Numbered from the stretch's first letter, positions 12,150 to 24,151 are shown. The stretch: 64,000 nt of DNA from Paguma larvata (GCA_030068075.1 CM057825.1:78755123-78819122), one strand, 5' to 3'. The notes: generated from the sequence alone by a model not told the origin. A program made the numbers and translations.

Positions 12150-12755
12150 TATTTTGGGTTTATACTCTTTAATCAAATCAGGTCATGCCTGACTCGCCTA
12201 CTCCAGACACTTTAATGGCCTACCAACCAAATTTAAAATAAATCCCAAAACTTTATTGTGGTCTAGCCCATGCCTGACCTTCCAGCCTTATTCTCTGTCA
12301 TTCACCCCTACCCCACTCCTAATTCACTACCTTTCAGCCATACTGGCTATCACTCAACTTCTTCAGGATGCTGGATTTGCTTCCCACCCTACAGTAATGG
12401 CACATGCTAGTCCCTCTGCACGAAGACATATTAACCTACTCTTCACCTGCCCAGCTTTTCCTTATAATCTAATATCAGATGGTTTATCAATTCTTCAAAT
12501 AGGTGTTCGCTGGCCAAATTTAATCCAATTTCAATCCAAATTTAATCCCCACTACACCCTCTCCTAAAAACAAGTACCTTCTACTCCAGATTCTACGACC
12601 AGCATGATTACATACTTACTAGTTTATTTCTTTAAAGTCGGATTTCCCCTTGGACTAATGGATCTAAGTAGAAAGTAACCACCACATCCCAGTACCTGTC
12701 CAGGATCTAACACTCAGTAGAGATTCAATGTATCTCTGCTGAGTGAATAAATAGA
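12150..12755 (+). repeat. L2 LINE, about 600 bp
   Basis: Long and fairly clear L2: 'aaatcaggtcatgcctgact', 'ctttaatggcctaccaacc', 'tctagcccatgcctgacctt', 'ctttcagccatactggct', then a terminal 'gtagagattcaatgtat' and 'gctgagtgaata'. The 103-codon plus frame at 12256-12567 lies inside it and is repeat-derived. Confidence 0.75.
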
Positions 12756-13370
12756 ACTGAAGAGCAGGAAACATGGAATATGTGAGTTTAAATTCTAAAA
12801 CAAAAATAATTACACCTAGCATCTCTTGAGAACTTAATAAGAAAGTAGTTTTACCGCTATTATTTTCATTTATTCCTGATAAAAGTGGGTTATCATTAGT
12901 CATGATTTATGAGATTAAAAAGAGATTAAGTGACAAAAAATTAAGATAACAAACAAATTTTCTAAAATATACAAATAATAAAAATGTTGATGCAAAACCA
13001 AGTCTTCAGCATTATGTCAGGCCCCACTGCACTGACTCCTTCAAGAAGGAAGTGGATAATCCTATCTGAATCTGAGGACAAGAGAGTACCAGATAGAGGC
13101 ACAACTTTCATATTCAGGCCCACCAGCAGGGTTTATGATAGATGACCTTCCCAACTATGTTTTCAAATGACTAACCAGCCAAGCAAAAGGACTGCATATA
13201 GGAACATTTGAGAAAAAGTTCTATAACCTTTGACAAGTGTTTTTAACTTACAGAGAAAAGTTAATAATTCAGAAGACTTGGCTATCCACCTAGCAGACAT
13301 TAAACATCAATAAATAAAAGTTAAATTTTCCACTTCTAGGCTTTAGCCCATGGGAATTACCCACACATAC
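12756..13370. other. unassigned sequence
   Basis: No gene. Part of 12780-12930 may be very old repeat but cannot be assigned. Confidence 0.35.
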
Positions 13371-13371
13371 A

Positions 13372-13373
<2 letters not shown>

Positions 13374-13412
<39 letters not shown>
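13374..13412 (+). repeat. (CA)n microsatellite
   Basis: About 19 uninterrupted CA units followed by an AT-rich alternating purine-pyrimidine tail (GAGTATATATATACATAT) to about 13440. Likely length-polymorphic. Confidence 0.97.
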
Positions 13413-13418
<6 letters not shown>

Positions 13419-13467
13419 ATATATACATATATACATATATCATAGAATATATCAGAATTATTTCTCT

Positions 13468-13710
13468 ATGAATTATCTTCTAATTTATTTTTAATATTTC
13501 ATTTATTTTTGAGAGACAGACAGACCGTGAGCAGGAGAAGGGCAGAGAGAGAGAGGCAGACACAGAATCCGAAGCAGGCTCCAGGCTCCGAGCCAGCAGC
13601 ACAGAGCCCAATGCGGGGCTCGAACTCACAGACCATAAGATCATGACCTGAGCCGAAGTTGGCCGCTCAACCAACTGAGCCACCCAGGCACCCCATAAAT
13701 TATCTTCTAA
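13468..13710 (-). mobile_element. Can-SINE (felid SINEC type), minus strand
   Basis: Reverse-complement SINE with tail on the left, GA-rich stretch, 'aggctccaggctccgagcc', and head ending 'ctgagccacccaggcacccc'. Flanking duplication atgaattatcttctaa (13468-13483) and ataaattatcttctaa (13695-13710). It still has several CpGs, so it is a relatively young copy. The 91-codon minus frame is SINE-derived. Confidence 0.95.
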
Positions 13711-13840
13711 AGAAGTATAAAAAATACTCATAAGAAGAATAGTTACAACAAACAACTTCCTAAAAGCTTTCTAAGTAACAAAATTTTATAAATAAGCTTA
13801 AAATAATAGAACGAGTGCCTCCAAAAATGAGAAACCATTC

Positions 13841-14090
13841 AAGAAGCCAGAGGAGTTGGGACATTGTTAAGATGGCTCCATTGGTTAAGCATCCAACTTC
13901 GCCTCAGGTAATGATCTCAAGGTTAGTGAGCTGGAGCCCCCTGTCGGGCTCTGTCCTGACAGCTCAGAGCCTGGAGCCTGCTTCAGATTCTGTGTCTCCC
14001 TCTCTTTGCCCCTCCCGCACTCACACTCTGTCTCTGTCTCTCCAAAATGAATAAACATTAAAAACTAATTTTTTAAGAAGGCAGAGGAGT
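13841..14090 (+). mobile_element. Can-SINE (felid SINEC type), plus strand
   Basis: Body 13857-14074 with 'ctgacagctcagagcctgg', 'cagattctgtgtctccctct' and an A-rich tail. Target-site duplication aagaagccagaggagt (13841-13856) and aagaaggcagaggagt (14075-14090). The tRNA-like head is eroded: 'taagatggctccattggtta' stands where the family has 'gggtggctcagt...gtta'. Confidence 0.93.
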
Positions 14091-14178
14091 CAATTCTGCT
14101 AAAGAAAAAGTTAAGAACACAAAAAATAACCAGCCCCCTCAGTGCCCCCCTCTATTTTTTCCTCTTTTATTGCTTAAT

Positions 14179-14209
<31 letters not shown>
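14179..14209 (+). repeat. (TGA)n trinucleotide microsatellite
   Basis: About ten uninterrupted TGA units. Confidence 0.95.
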
Positions 14210-16184
14210 AATCTACATATTCTGAGTAAAGCTTACAACTTTAGGAGACCAGGAATATTGGCAAACATATGTTTTAATATTTTATGTTTGAACAAGAACA
14301 ACTATATTTATCCTAAATAACATTTAACTCTCAGAAGGGCTTTATTCTGAATTTACTTTAGATTTCAAACAGAGCTGCTCTTCAGAGCAAGAAAATGGGG
14401 AATCCCTTCTGGCAACAGAAAAATTCCAATAGAAAAGTTTTATCATTTTATTTCTGGCAGAAGTAGTTGCGAGTTGACAACCATTACATTATTACAGTAT
14501 GAAACACTTTATCATGTGATTGATTTTCCCCAAAAACCTAAGAATCATCTAAGATATTTAAAATTTTCATTGGAAACATCTTTGAAACACCCCAGGTACT
14601 GAGTTTTCCATTTCCACCACTTAGATAAATATAGTGTATGTGTGTATATTCATCAGTGTAATAAAAGTGAGCTGCAACTCTAGAAGTGACAGAAAGAAAT
14701 TACTTCTCTTGAGATGAGATATATCTCAAAAATGTTTCAATTACTATCAGACATAGTCTTATCATCTTTAATATTCCACATACAGTCTAGTCCATCCCGT
14801 AGAGACTGGCGTCTTTTCATAAATGATATTTCCCATATGTCGGGAAGACAAAGCTCATGATGAAATGTTAATAGATGATAGTTTCAATCACTTCTGGCTT
14901 CTTTTCTGGAAAAAAAGTGGGATCAGCACCTTTCTGAGGGCATTTGTGCAGAGGCCTTTTTTTCCCCCTAAGGTTTGGTTTGGTTATCTTGCCTAAATTC
15001 AATGTTAGCTGTGAATATCAGCTAAGTCTGGGGTTACTAAGTTCTTAATATTCATGAAATATTTGAGAGTTTTAAATTCCAAGGTGGTTACAATTGTACA
15101 CAGTGGGAGATCAAAGTCCCTTCGGATTATATTTCATCTTAAAGGATTACTATAAATTTAGATTCTCATTTGGTCCTGGAGAGAAAACTCTCTAACAATC
15201 TCCACAGATTTCAATTTTGCACCCCAGGGCTGCTGGGACTCTAGGGAGATCAAGCAGCACCAAATGAGACCTTATAGCCCTTGGATTAATTTTGAGTGCA
15301 AGATTACAGCTGCCCCCACCCTCACCCTCAATCTCCTCAGCTCTGGGAAGTCAGAGTCTATGAGAAACGGCAATCTTTCCCTATGACATAATTCCAGAAG
15401 GATGCCTTCTTACATATGTGTGCCTACAAAAAGAAAAGGCACCAGATACTTGAATCACTAGGACACTCCTAAATTCGGGTGTTTAATGGGCCTAATGTAT
15501 AGCCTTTCTTGTGCTGATAATGAAATCATACAGCACAGTCACAGGCTATGGGGGAAAAAATGTCCTCGTATCCCTTCTCATACAGAGGTATTCCCTAAGA
15601 TGACCTCACCTAAAGAGTTTGTGGCTGGTTGTATCTATATCCGGGGCAGATCCAGCTACTTAAGGCTACTGAGAGCCTGTTGTGGGTGAAAGGCCCACTC
15701 TCCCAATGCCAAACAGGCTTTGTTCTCATCACTGCCCTGCAAGAACCTCTAGTAGGCGATCTCAGCATTTGAGCTATTAACCCACCGAGGCAGTTTTGTG
15801 GGAGGAAAGGCTCAAACTGCAAAATAGGTACATTTTTTATATCTTCCTCGTAAGAGTATAAAAGGAATGGAATAAAAGGATTTTTATTTAAAAACACGTA
15901 TCAAAAGGTATAAAATGATGGAGTGTGCTGAAACCCAACTCTGAATAAAGACAACACCCCATGTCCTTAGGGAATGACAATCATCCACTAGGTGCTCTGA
16001 AAATTATTATACATGGAGGATAAAGAAAGACAAAATTAAATAACTAAGAAATTATTATGGGACATGACAAAAACATACTTGAAGGAAAACTGAGTAAACA
16101 GTCTTTATGTGACACTGTACTACCCAGAAGTACCACAAAAGTATATCTAAATATTTTGAAATTATACATTAATTAGCACATGTC
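14210..16184. other. unassigned sequence
   Basis: No gene or repeat recognised. A moderately GC-richer block at 15180-15380 and frames up to 95 codons have no identifiable family. Confidence 0.4.
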
Positions 16185-16312
16185 TTTACCACTAAGCTGT
16201 TAACTTGATGAATGCAGGGACTATGGTTATCTGGCTCACCACTGTACTACCAGTATCTAGCAAAATGGCACACAGTGGGCACTCCATAAATACGTGTTGA
16301 ATAAATTGAGGT
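16185..16312 (+). repeat. L2 LINE, 3' end
   Basis: 'gatgaatgcagggactatgg', 'ctagcaaaatggcacacagt' and 'gtgttgaataaattgag' are the L2 3' landmarks in order. Confidence 0.6.
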
Positions 16313-16454
16313 AACCCATCATACGAAGAGACTTGATATTCATGACAGTAAGCCCTGTAAGAATCCAATTATTAAATATGTTTTATATTGTATGAGCATT
16401 AAACTCATTATATTTCTTTACATTTATTTGAAAATTATTACACATTGTAGCAGA

Positions 16455-16862
16455 CAGATCTCTTCCTCCGGCCCTACTGCCAGACTACATTTTCCAGCCA
16501 CCCTGGCCATTAGATTTCCATCCTTATTTTGTCTCCAAAATTATATGGACTGAGATCCAGCCAATGAAATAGTAGCATAAGTGATGTGCATCACCTCTGA
16601 GGCAACGCACTTAAAGGCAGATATGCCTTTTCCACATTCTCTCACTTTCCCTTATGTGCAACTGAATGAAGAGAAGAACAAGGTACTAGAAGATGGTGGA
16701 ACCACACAAGGGAATGATCCTGGGTCACTGAGTGACCACATGGAGCAAAGCCCTACATTGACCTCTACTGGACTATGAAATAAAAGAAAGACAAGCTTCT
16801 ATTATGTTAAATCATTTAACCATCTGTTTGTTATGGTCATTAGCCTATATTAATTAATACAC
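16455..16862 (+). repeat. ancient LTR-like repeat (family uncertain)
   Basis: Pattern of an old mammalian LTR: 'ttttccagccaccctggcc' near the start, a coding-free middle, 'ggactatgaaataaaagaaa' near a polyadenylation-like AATAAA, and a terminal 'ttaatac'. I cannot assign the family, and no paired LTR or internal region is present. Confidence 0.4.
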
Positions 16863-19249
16863 ATGAATGTAGAAAGTGAAATATATTATTTATTAGGATG
16901 TTACATTCCTCCAAATATTCTTTAAAAAACATGTAATATATTTAGTATAGAGCAGAAGTAGAGAATATCAGTAATCTTAGAAATAATGAAACCCAAGTAC
17001 CTCTCCTCCTTGGCACTTGCCTCTACTCCAACCTCATTCCACATTTACAGATCAGGTAAAGGGAATAAAATATCCTGGAAAAACGAAAGTTTGAATAATG
17101 TGGCAGTCTTAAGTTTTCTTACTACAGATTTATACCAAAGGGTTCTCTCATTACCTTCTAAGGCAAAACAGGATTCCTTTGGCCGAAAGCTTCTTTCACA
17201 TAATTACACTCATACACTTGCTTTCATGCTGCCTTTATCTATATTTACCTATAGAAAGAATTTATTTTATTTCATCATAGCAAATATTTAATAAGCCCAA
17301 AGTTTGAATTTCTGGCTCACATGCCACTCTCAAACTCTAAACACTATGCACTCTTTAACTCTAAGCAAAATGGTTAAACTGATTACCTAAAATTATACTT
17401 GCTCTGAAACCTTCCTTAAATTTCCTTAAAGCTGTTCATGAAATAACATCTCCATAGGCTAAGTGAACTAAGAAATAAAAATTATACAGTTATATAATTT
17501 TGGAGACAAAATAAGGATTACTCTAACACTATACAAATTATTACTTATCTTATGTTTTCCCATTGTTATAAGCTGAAAATGAAAGAAAGAAAATTGATAT
17601 AAACCTAGATTTTGAAAACCTTTAGAGTAAAAAAAGAAAAGATGGAGTTTGGCTCAGGTATAGACACACCCATGTTCCCTTAACCTCTCGGCACTACTGT
17701 CCTCATCAGGCAATCACCCTTCTCCTTTTCCATATGGAAAACCTGATCTATACAGAGTTCAGAAGCCATAAGCATCAGTCTGAAGGCACAGATAATAAGT
17801 TCTCTCCCACATACAATACCCTGAAAAAATAAAAAAAGAGAAATAAAATCATCGCCTTTTGTTTTGTATTGTTCTAAACCTATAGCCTGACACAATTAAG
17901 TACAATCATCTAATTTCATTTTGTCCTGGTCATGTGACCAAGCATATATCATCACAGGAGTTATACACCACAATTTAGAAGATAGCACTAAATGCCTTAA
18001 ACAAAATATTGACCATAAGGGGTCCGTTCTGTTCACGAAGTGATTATGATGGTCTAAAGGTATATTTGGAATTAGAAAAATCTAAAAGATAAACTAAATT
18101 TAAAGCTGAAAAGGAAATAGAGTTGGCATAAATGTCAAAATAATTGAACATCCTACTTAAGAATGTAACTCACATTGAGAATATTCTTAGATATACTCTT
18201 ATTTTGCTGATAATTCAATAGAACCAAATTCCTACCATTTTTGGGCAAAACAAAATATTACCTGATAGACTAGCAAAATAACCATAATGTTTTGTCCCTA
18301 AATAAACCTTCCTATTTCAATCTTCATACACAGTGTACTCTGCTTTGGACCAGTGACCTTAAAAGGAAGCAGTATCTGCCTAGTTTTCCATTGCTGCTTC
18401 GTTCTGTAGATAAATCACTCCAAGAATGGCATGAATATGTAGAGAATTCCTGGCATGTAACTTGTTGTATGAACTCTTAAAACTTCTGGAAGGCTGGACC
18501 TAAAATGCATATAAATTCCCTGAGAAGAGTGTTCTATTTGCTGTGGCATAGAATCCATGCAAAATTTGATCATTATTTAGACACCATGGAAATTATGGTT
18601 AGTAGAAACCATACACAGACATTACCATTTCCCCTGGGAGTATACCTTCTCACTCCCACAAGCTCTAATCCCTGCACAGACACACCCGTCGTGGAAACAT
18701 TCACTAGTGTAAATGCCTCAGCTCCCTGGACCAGGATTTAGTTCCCTCAAGTCAACAGCCCCTTTGCTGAAGAGACTACTGCATCTTCACCTTTTGGCAC
18801 ACTGCATTCTCATCACGGTTAGCTGGGTTTACTCGAAGTGCTCAAAGGTCAGGGGGAATTCCTAGAATATCAAAGCTTCTGAACTCTTCTCAGATATTTG
18901 GTTATTTGTTTGATTTTGTTATTCCTTAAACATATAATAGGGACCTACCAGTTCAGTCAGTGCTTATCCTGTCATATTGCATGCACATGCTGTATAACAG
19001 AGTGTTTTTCCTCATTAAGGCAAATTCTGTGCTGGTACATGAAGGGACTGCATGAATAAAACCCCAAGGGGCTACTCTGAGTACCTGCCTGCTATGCCAG
19101 CAGCCACATTGGTCCATTTCCTGTAACTGGAACTATTGCATGACTTCTGCTGCTTCCCAGACTCAATACTGACCTGAAGAAAGGGGCCTTGTGCAGCCAG
19201 TCCCACATTCCACATGCTGTCTACAGTATGAAAATATCCTTGTTTAAAA
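16863..19249. other. unassigned sequence
   Basis: AT-rich. No gene or repeat recognised. Frames of up to 101 codons show no domain. Confidence 0.4.
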
Positions 19250-19342
19250 TACACTACGTAAAGAGATGTTCTTGACGTGTTAAGTGAACAAAGCATGTTA
19301 TAAGATAATTTGTACAATATGATCCCACATTTGTAAAGCAGA
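19250..19342 (+). repeat. old L1M fragment, left of an LTR insertion
   Basis: 'gttcttgacgtgttaagtg', 'gttataagataatttgtaca' and 'atatgatcccacatttgta' are typical of the 3' portion of old L1M elements. The MLT1 LTR begins at 19343, so the LTR landed in an existing L1M. The L1M probably continues from 19787. Confidence 0.55.
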
Positions 19343-19791
19343 TGCATTAGTTTGCTAGGGCTGCCATAAGCAAGTACTACAAACTGAGTGACTTAAACGA
19401 CAGAAATTTATCTCATAGTTCTGGATACTGGAAGTCTGAGACCAAGGTTTGGCAGGTTTCATACCTTAGAAATGTGAGAGAAGATCTATTCCATGACTCT
19501 TGCCTAGTTTGTGGTTGTTTGCTGGCATCATTGGCATTTCCTGGCCTATAGAAGTATCACCCGAATCTCTGTCTTCTCCTTCACATACCTTTCTCCCTGT
19601 GTGCGTGTCTCTGTGCTCAAATCTCCCCTTTTTATAAGAACACCAGCCATATTGGACACTACTCTAGTGACCTCATCTTAACTAATTACATCTACAATGA
19701 CTAATTCCAAATAAAGTCACATTCTAACCCCCGGGGTTAGGACTTCAACAAAATGATTCTGGAGGGATACTATTCAACCCATTACAGCAAA
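19338..19791 (-). mobile_element. solo LTR, ERVL-MaLR (MLT1 type)
   Basis: Reverse-complement MLT1: starts 'tgcattagtttgctagggct', then 'cagaaatttatctcatagtt', 'ataagaacaccagcc', 'ttccaaataaagtcacattc', and ends 'ttcaacccattaca'. The LTR proper is 19343-19786, flanked by a 5-bp repeat GCAGA/GCAAA (19338-19342, 19787-19791), as expected for this class. No internal retroviral genes accompany it. Confidence 0.85.
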
Positions 19792-19993
19792 TTAAAATGA
19801 AAAGGCTCTATGCATTTGCATGCCATTAGATGAGCACAGAGAAAAGAGTAGAAAGATACACAGGATACATAAATTGTGAACTTTCATTAAGTAGGTGTGG
19901 GATTAGTGGGGGTTAAGCAGTAGTTATTATTATTTTATTATTCATTTAACATTGCATCAATTATTAGAAAGAGTATGCATTAATTTTGTAATT

Positions 19994-20242
19994 AAGAATC
20001 TAATAAAAATTGGGATGCCAGGGTGGCTTGGTTGGTTGAACATCCGACTTCGGCTGAGGTCATGATCTCAAATGTTTATGAGTTCAAGCCCTGCATCAAG
20101 CTCTGTGCTGACAGCTCAGAGCCTCGAGCCTGCTTCTGATCCTGTGTCTCCCTCTCTCTCTTCCCCTCCTCTGCTCATGCTTGGTCTCTCTTTCTCTCTC
20201 AAAAATGAATAAAAACATTAAAAAAAAGAATCTAAAAAAATT
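19994..20242 (+). mobile_element. Can-SINE (felid SINEC type), plus strand
   Basis: Body about 20012-20225 with 'gacttcggctgaggtcatga', 'ctgacagctcagagcctcga' and an A-rich tail. Flanked by aagaatctaataaaaatt (19994-20011) and aagaatctaaaaaaatt (20226-20242). Confidence 0.93.
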
Positions 20243-20716
20243 AAAATAAAAACAAATTAAGAAGTAAAACACATTGGTAGAAAGGAGAAAGTTTCTCCAA
20301 TTATTGCATTTCTCTGCTTTCTCTTAATCCATTTCTCAGAAGCCTTAAAATAACAATTCTCTCTAAAAGCCCAGGATGCAGAAGTTGTACACTGAAAAAA
20401 TAGAGAAAATTCATAGGAAAGTAGGGACAGAAGCTAAATATAATGGGTATGAAAATGATAGCCATAATAACAGAGGGATAAGTATAAAATTCATTTGTTT
20501 TAAGGAAGAGAAGAGAAAAAATTGGAATAGAGAAGAAAAGGTATTCACGCATGAAGAGAGAAGATGCTATAAAGATTGTTGCATGGAAACAACAATGTTG
20601 AAATGTTGAAATGTTGGATGTGCTGGGGATAGAAAAGGAAGTAGTGAATGGGAACTCCAAGATAAAAAATTAAAAGACCTGATCATAATGTGCTTTCCTT
20701 AACGTGAAAAGGTAAG
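20243..20716. other. unassigned AT-rich sequence
   Basis: The 119-codon minus frame at 20301-20660 is the longest here but shows no recognisable domain and probably arises from low-complexity AG/CT-rich sequence. A short tandem GTTGAAAT repeat lies at about 20597-20615. Confidence 0.4.
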
Positions 20717-21316
20717 TGTGAAAGGCATTACACCACCCCTGCCAAAGATTTCCACTCCTTAATCACTCAGCACCCATGACTCTGCTTCCTTTGTGGCAAA
20801 GGGATGCTGTGAGCGTCAGTAAGGGTAAGACCTTGAAATGGGGAGATTATCCTGGACTCCCTGGGTGGTTCCAATCCAATGCCATCACTCTTTCAAGGCA
20901 GAGAATTTGTGTAGGCTGCTTTGGAGAGATAGACTTTTAGGAAGAGAGATTCCAAGCAAGAGGAGCTGACCCACCACTGCTGGCTATGAAGATGGAGGAA
21001 ACGAGCCAAGAGCCAAAGAATGTGCAGTGGCTTCTAGAGGCTGGGAAGGGCCCTCAACTGGCAGCCCACAAGGAAAAGGAGATTTCACTCCTACAACCAA
21101 AAGGGACTGAATTCTACTAATAACTCAAATAAGCAGAAAGCAGATTCTCCTCTAGCATCTCCAGAAAGGAACACAGCAGCCTGTCAACACTTTGATCTTA
21201 TCCTGGTGAAACCTATGTTGGACCTCTTACCTACAAAACATAAGATAATAAATTTGTATTGTTTAAGGCTGCCACATTTATGGTAATTTTTATGGAAGCA
21301 ATAGCAAACTAATATA
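20717..21316 (+). mobile_element. solo LTR, ERVL-MaLR (MLT1 type)
   Basis: 'aaatggggagattatcctgg', 'atgaagatggaggaaac', 'ctctagcatctccagaaagg', 'aacactttgatcttatcctg', 'ctacaaaacataagataat' and the terminal 'gcaatagcaaactaatata' follow the MLT1 order. It ends about 12 bp before the segment that is duplicated in inverted orientation at 25.6-26.1 kb. Confidence 0.85.
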
Positions 21317-21328
21317 ATAAAAATTACA

Positions 21329-21819
21329 GGATCTGTTGATTATCGATATTTAAATGATGCCTTTTAAGTGTCCCCTCTGTTCAAAGCACTGTGATTAGTA
21401 CATATATCCTCTCTCCCATTTAGCCCTTGTCATATGAGATCCTCTATACACTGTGTAACCCAATAGTCTCTTTTTAAATATCAGTGAATTAAGGTCTGGA
21501 AAACAAAAATATCTGTTCAATGTCACAAGCCTCTTCTAAATCACAGGGTTTTTGATCTGGCACTATGAGTGGAGCAATCTATGTGAAGAACATGTGATGT
21601 TTTTCTGGTAATGGGGACAGATTGGCCTATGTGATTCCCTTCTCCACTCAAGCCTGCTCTCAGGGAGTTGACTGCTTGAAGTCAGTAGTGCTTTTAGGAG
21701 ATAAAGGAAAGCTACGTGGCCCTCACCAAGAAGGACTCTGCCTCTGAATAGTTTGAGAGTACTGGCTCTAATTGAGAGTTAACCAAAACAGAAAGGGAAG
21801 CCAAATTTTAAGTCAAGGT
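21329..21819 (+). repeat. left arm (likely source) of a ~490-bp inverted duplication; contains a MIR
   Basis: Base n here pairs with base 47396-n of the reverse-complement copy at 25577-26067, without gaps from about 21345 to 21815 and with about 13 mismatches (roughly 97% identity). The left half (about 21345-21540) reads as a diverged minus-strand MIR. The right half (21541-21775) is nearly identical in both copies, with one mismatch in about 235 bases. It is called the source because the other copy interrupts an L1, whereas this one lies in undisturbed sequence next to an MLT1 LTR. Confidence 0.95.
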
Positions 21820-21989
21820 GAGATAACGCAGGTCGAATGGCACCTCCTCCTTGAAGGGGCTTGCCATCAACTTCCCAGAGATTCCTTCCTCTAAATTCAC
21901 ACAGCACTTTTCCTCTCGCTCTTAGGGGCTTATTGCTTGCTAGCTTGTGTTATAGCTGCTAATGCACATCCCTAATCTCTGAGTGTGGT
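21820..21989. other. unassigned sequence
   Basis: No repeat or gene recognised. Confidence 0.35.
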
Positions 21990-22220
21990 TACCATTTACT
22001 GAATAACACCATGTGCCAGACACTTAGCTAAATGTTATACCTGCATTATCTCATTTAACCCCCGTAAATGCTTATGTCATGAGTACTATAATTATTGACA
22101 ATTTTATTTACAGAGTCTGAAGTCAAACAGATCTCTCAACTTACTCGAGGCCTCACAATTAATAAGTGATAGAATCAATATTTGAGCGCTACTGTCTGCC
22201 TCCCAAGCCTGGATTCTTAA
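21990..22220 (-). repeat. MIR SINE
   Basis: Reverse-MIR landmarks: 'accatttactgaataacacc', 'tgtgccagacacttagctaa', 'ctgcattatctcatttaacc', and 'ctcacaattaataagtga'. Confidence 0.65.
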
Positions 22221-22224
22221 CTGA

Positions 22225-22345
22225 CAATAAAGCTCTTCATGGATGAAATGGAGACTCGTATGTTTGCACCCTGGTTTATTCATTGCATTTCCAGGGCATA
22301 GCAAGACTCGATAAATATTTGCAGAGTGGAAGCAAAGAGGCCATG
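22225..22345 (+). repeat. L2-like fragment
   Basis: 'catttccagggcatagcaag' followed by 'cgataaatatttgcagagtg' resembles a short piece of L2 3' end. Weak. Confidence 0.35.
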
Positions 22346-22804
22346 AGTGGGGAAGTATCAGAAAGAAAAGCTTGACTAATAAAAGACACTGCCTCCTTAA
22401 AATCTGGCTTGCATTCTCTCCCAAATGCTAGTTAGGAATAGTGAGAGGTCAATATTCCTGTACTTATATGCTGTTTGCTAAGAACTGCATTTACATGTTT
22501 TTGTTAATGTATTCTAATTTTAATTTTTTTTACTATCAATGAAAAAATCCAAAAGGCAAATGCAGAATATGAAGGGAAATACTGAAACTTACTAAAATGG
22601 CCAGGAGAAAATGGAGAGCCCTGAGCACCTGCCAGGGCCAGTCTCTTCTCATCACCCTACAGTTCCTTCCACAAAATCCAGCAACCACAGCAATCTGATC
22701 ACAGTGAGACCAGAGTGTCATGGCCTCCAACTGTGACTGTGAGCACCTTGGCGAAGCACATTCTGAAAACGGGCATGCTGATGCTGCAAGTAAAGTCATT
22801 GCTG

Positions 22805-22985
22805 AATCCACAAGGTATTTTGCTCCAACTATACATGTTGGGCATTTCTGTTTTCCTAGATCATAAATTATATGAAAGGAGGAACAATATTAATCTGGTT
22901 CACGATGCCATCTTCAGAGCTTATCTTTTAGTAAAGGCTCAACAACCATGTTTTTGAAGGAACCCATGAATGAAAAAATCTCTAA
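22805..22985 (+). repeat. L2 LINE fragment, 3' end
   Basis: 'gatcataaattatatgaaag', 'ggaacaatattaatctggtt' and 'agtaaaggctcaacaaccat' follow the L2 3' order. Diverged. Confidence 0.45.
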
Positions 22986-23114
22986 ACCAATGCCCAATGG
23001 GTTAAATAGCAAGAAAGCAGACCAGTGATTGCATGTGTAAGTTTCTGATTTGATTCTAAGAATGGAATATATAATTTATCCACAGTAGTACTGTATAATT
23101 TTTGACTAAAAGAT

Positions 23115-23231
23115 AAAAAGACCCCAATTAACTCCATGATGATAGCAAGGACCCTGCTTGGGATTCTCTCCCCCTCTCTCTCTGCCCCTCCCCCACCTCG
23201 AAACAAACTTAAAAAAAAAGACCCCAATTAA
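23115..23231 (+). mobile_element. severely 5'-truncated Can-SINE with intact target-site duplications
   Basis: Only the 3' ~80 bp of the element is present (from 'ccctgcttgggattctctc' through the CT-rich stretch to the A-rich tail). It is still bounded by direct repeats aaaaagaccccaattaa at 23115-23131 and 23215-23231. The repeats bracket the short body, so it was inserted already truncated rather than eroded later. Confidence 0.85.
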
Positions 23232-23289
23232 ACGACTGTTTCTAAAAATCAGGAAATTTATAATCTTATATCTCAAGAAGTTGGGAAGA

Positions 23290-23740
23290 AGAGTGGTTAT
23301 GGGGCTGGTTATCTTGGCTCTTCAGGGACATCCTCAAGATATCAGCTTCTTTCTGTTTATCAACTCTACTATCTTCAACATGCTCCCCAGTCCTTTAACT
23401 GGCTCCTCTAGAACAGATGCAGAAGATCCAGCATCACCTCCTCACCCAGATTTAACTGGAGACAGAAAACCAACTGAACTTTCTCCTACATCTTTTTATA
23501 AAGATCAAAAAATCTTTCTCCCAGGCCCCATCAACAGAAGTATACCAATTGGCTACAATTACATCACATGTCCCACTTCTGATCACTGACAAGGTGCATC
23601 AGATATCCCACTCCTAATCACTGACAAGACTTATCATAACAGAAATAGACTTAAAAGATTCACTCCCTGGGATTTGGATGAGGCCTGAACTCTCCTGGTG
23701 TCCATGGCTATCTGACTGCTAAACCAAATAAACTTACTGT
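23290..23740. repeat. probable ancient interspersed repeat (family not assigned)
   Basis: Sequence such as 'gatatcagcttctttctgtt', 'ctggctcctctagaacagat', 'gattggctac'-like and 'cactgacaagg' looks like a known class of old mammalian repeat, but I cannot name it. The 143-codon plus frame at 23158-23589 runs from the truncated SINE into this stretch and is not a gene. Confidence 0.35.
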
Positions 23741-24151
23741 GGCAAGGAAGAAGTAAAGAAAACAGCTGTTGAATAAATTGCTACCAATAGTTCCAGATTA
23801 AGGAAACGACAGGTCTATACAGCTACATTTCTGCATAGACATCTAATTGCCAGGCTGATTCCCCAAACCTTCCCTCCCAATTCTGCAAGTCGGCAGCCAT
23901 GTATGTGGCAAATATCGTCTTTTTTCTGCCATAAATTTTGTCATCAACAAAATTAGGACACCATTATTTCCAGTGTTATAGGCTCCTCTCCTTTTTTTAA
24001 AAATCAGATTCCAGTCCTCCCTGGGCTTCATATTCCTTACCATATCAGATCCAGTCCTGGATTCTGATCCATCATATATTTTGATGGGTAAAAACATGCC
24101 TTAACTTACAAAAAAGAAAAATAAACAGAGAAAAAAACTGGGTGACCCAGG
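23741..24151. other. unassigned sequence
   Basis: No gene or repeat recognised. Confidence 0.35.

Noticed and set aside
14179..14209. Regular short repeats that could be mistaken for an array
   Set aside because: A plain trinucleotide microsatellite. There are no spacers, so it is not CRISPR-like.
15740..15800. tRNA-like wording ('gagctattaacccaccgagg')
   Set aside because: I could not fold a cloverleaf with A and B boxes. Not supported as a tRNA gene.
20301..20660. 119-codon minus-strand frame rich in F, S and I
   Set aside because: Antisense of purine-rich low-complexity DNA. An overlapping plus frame is equally long-looking and neither has a family.
23158..23589. 143-codon plus-strand frame
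   Set aside because: Begins in a truncated SINE and runs through an old repeat. The composition does not look coding.
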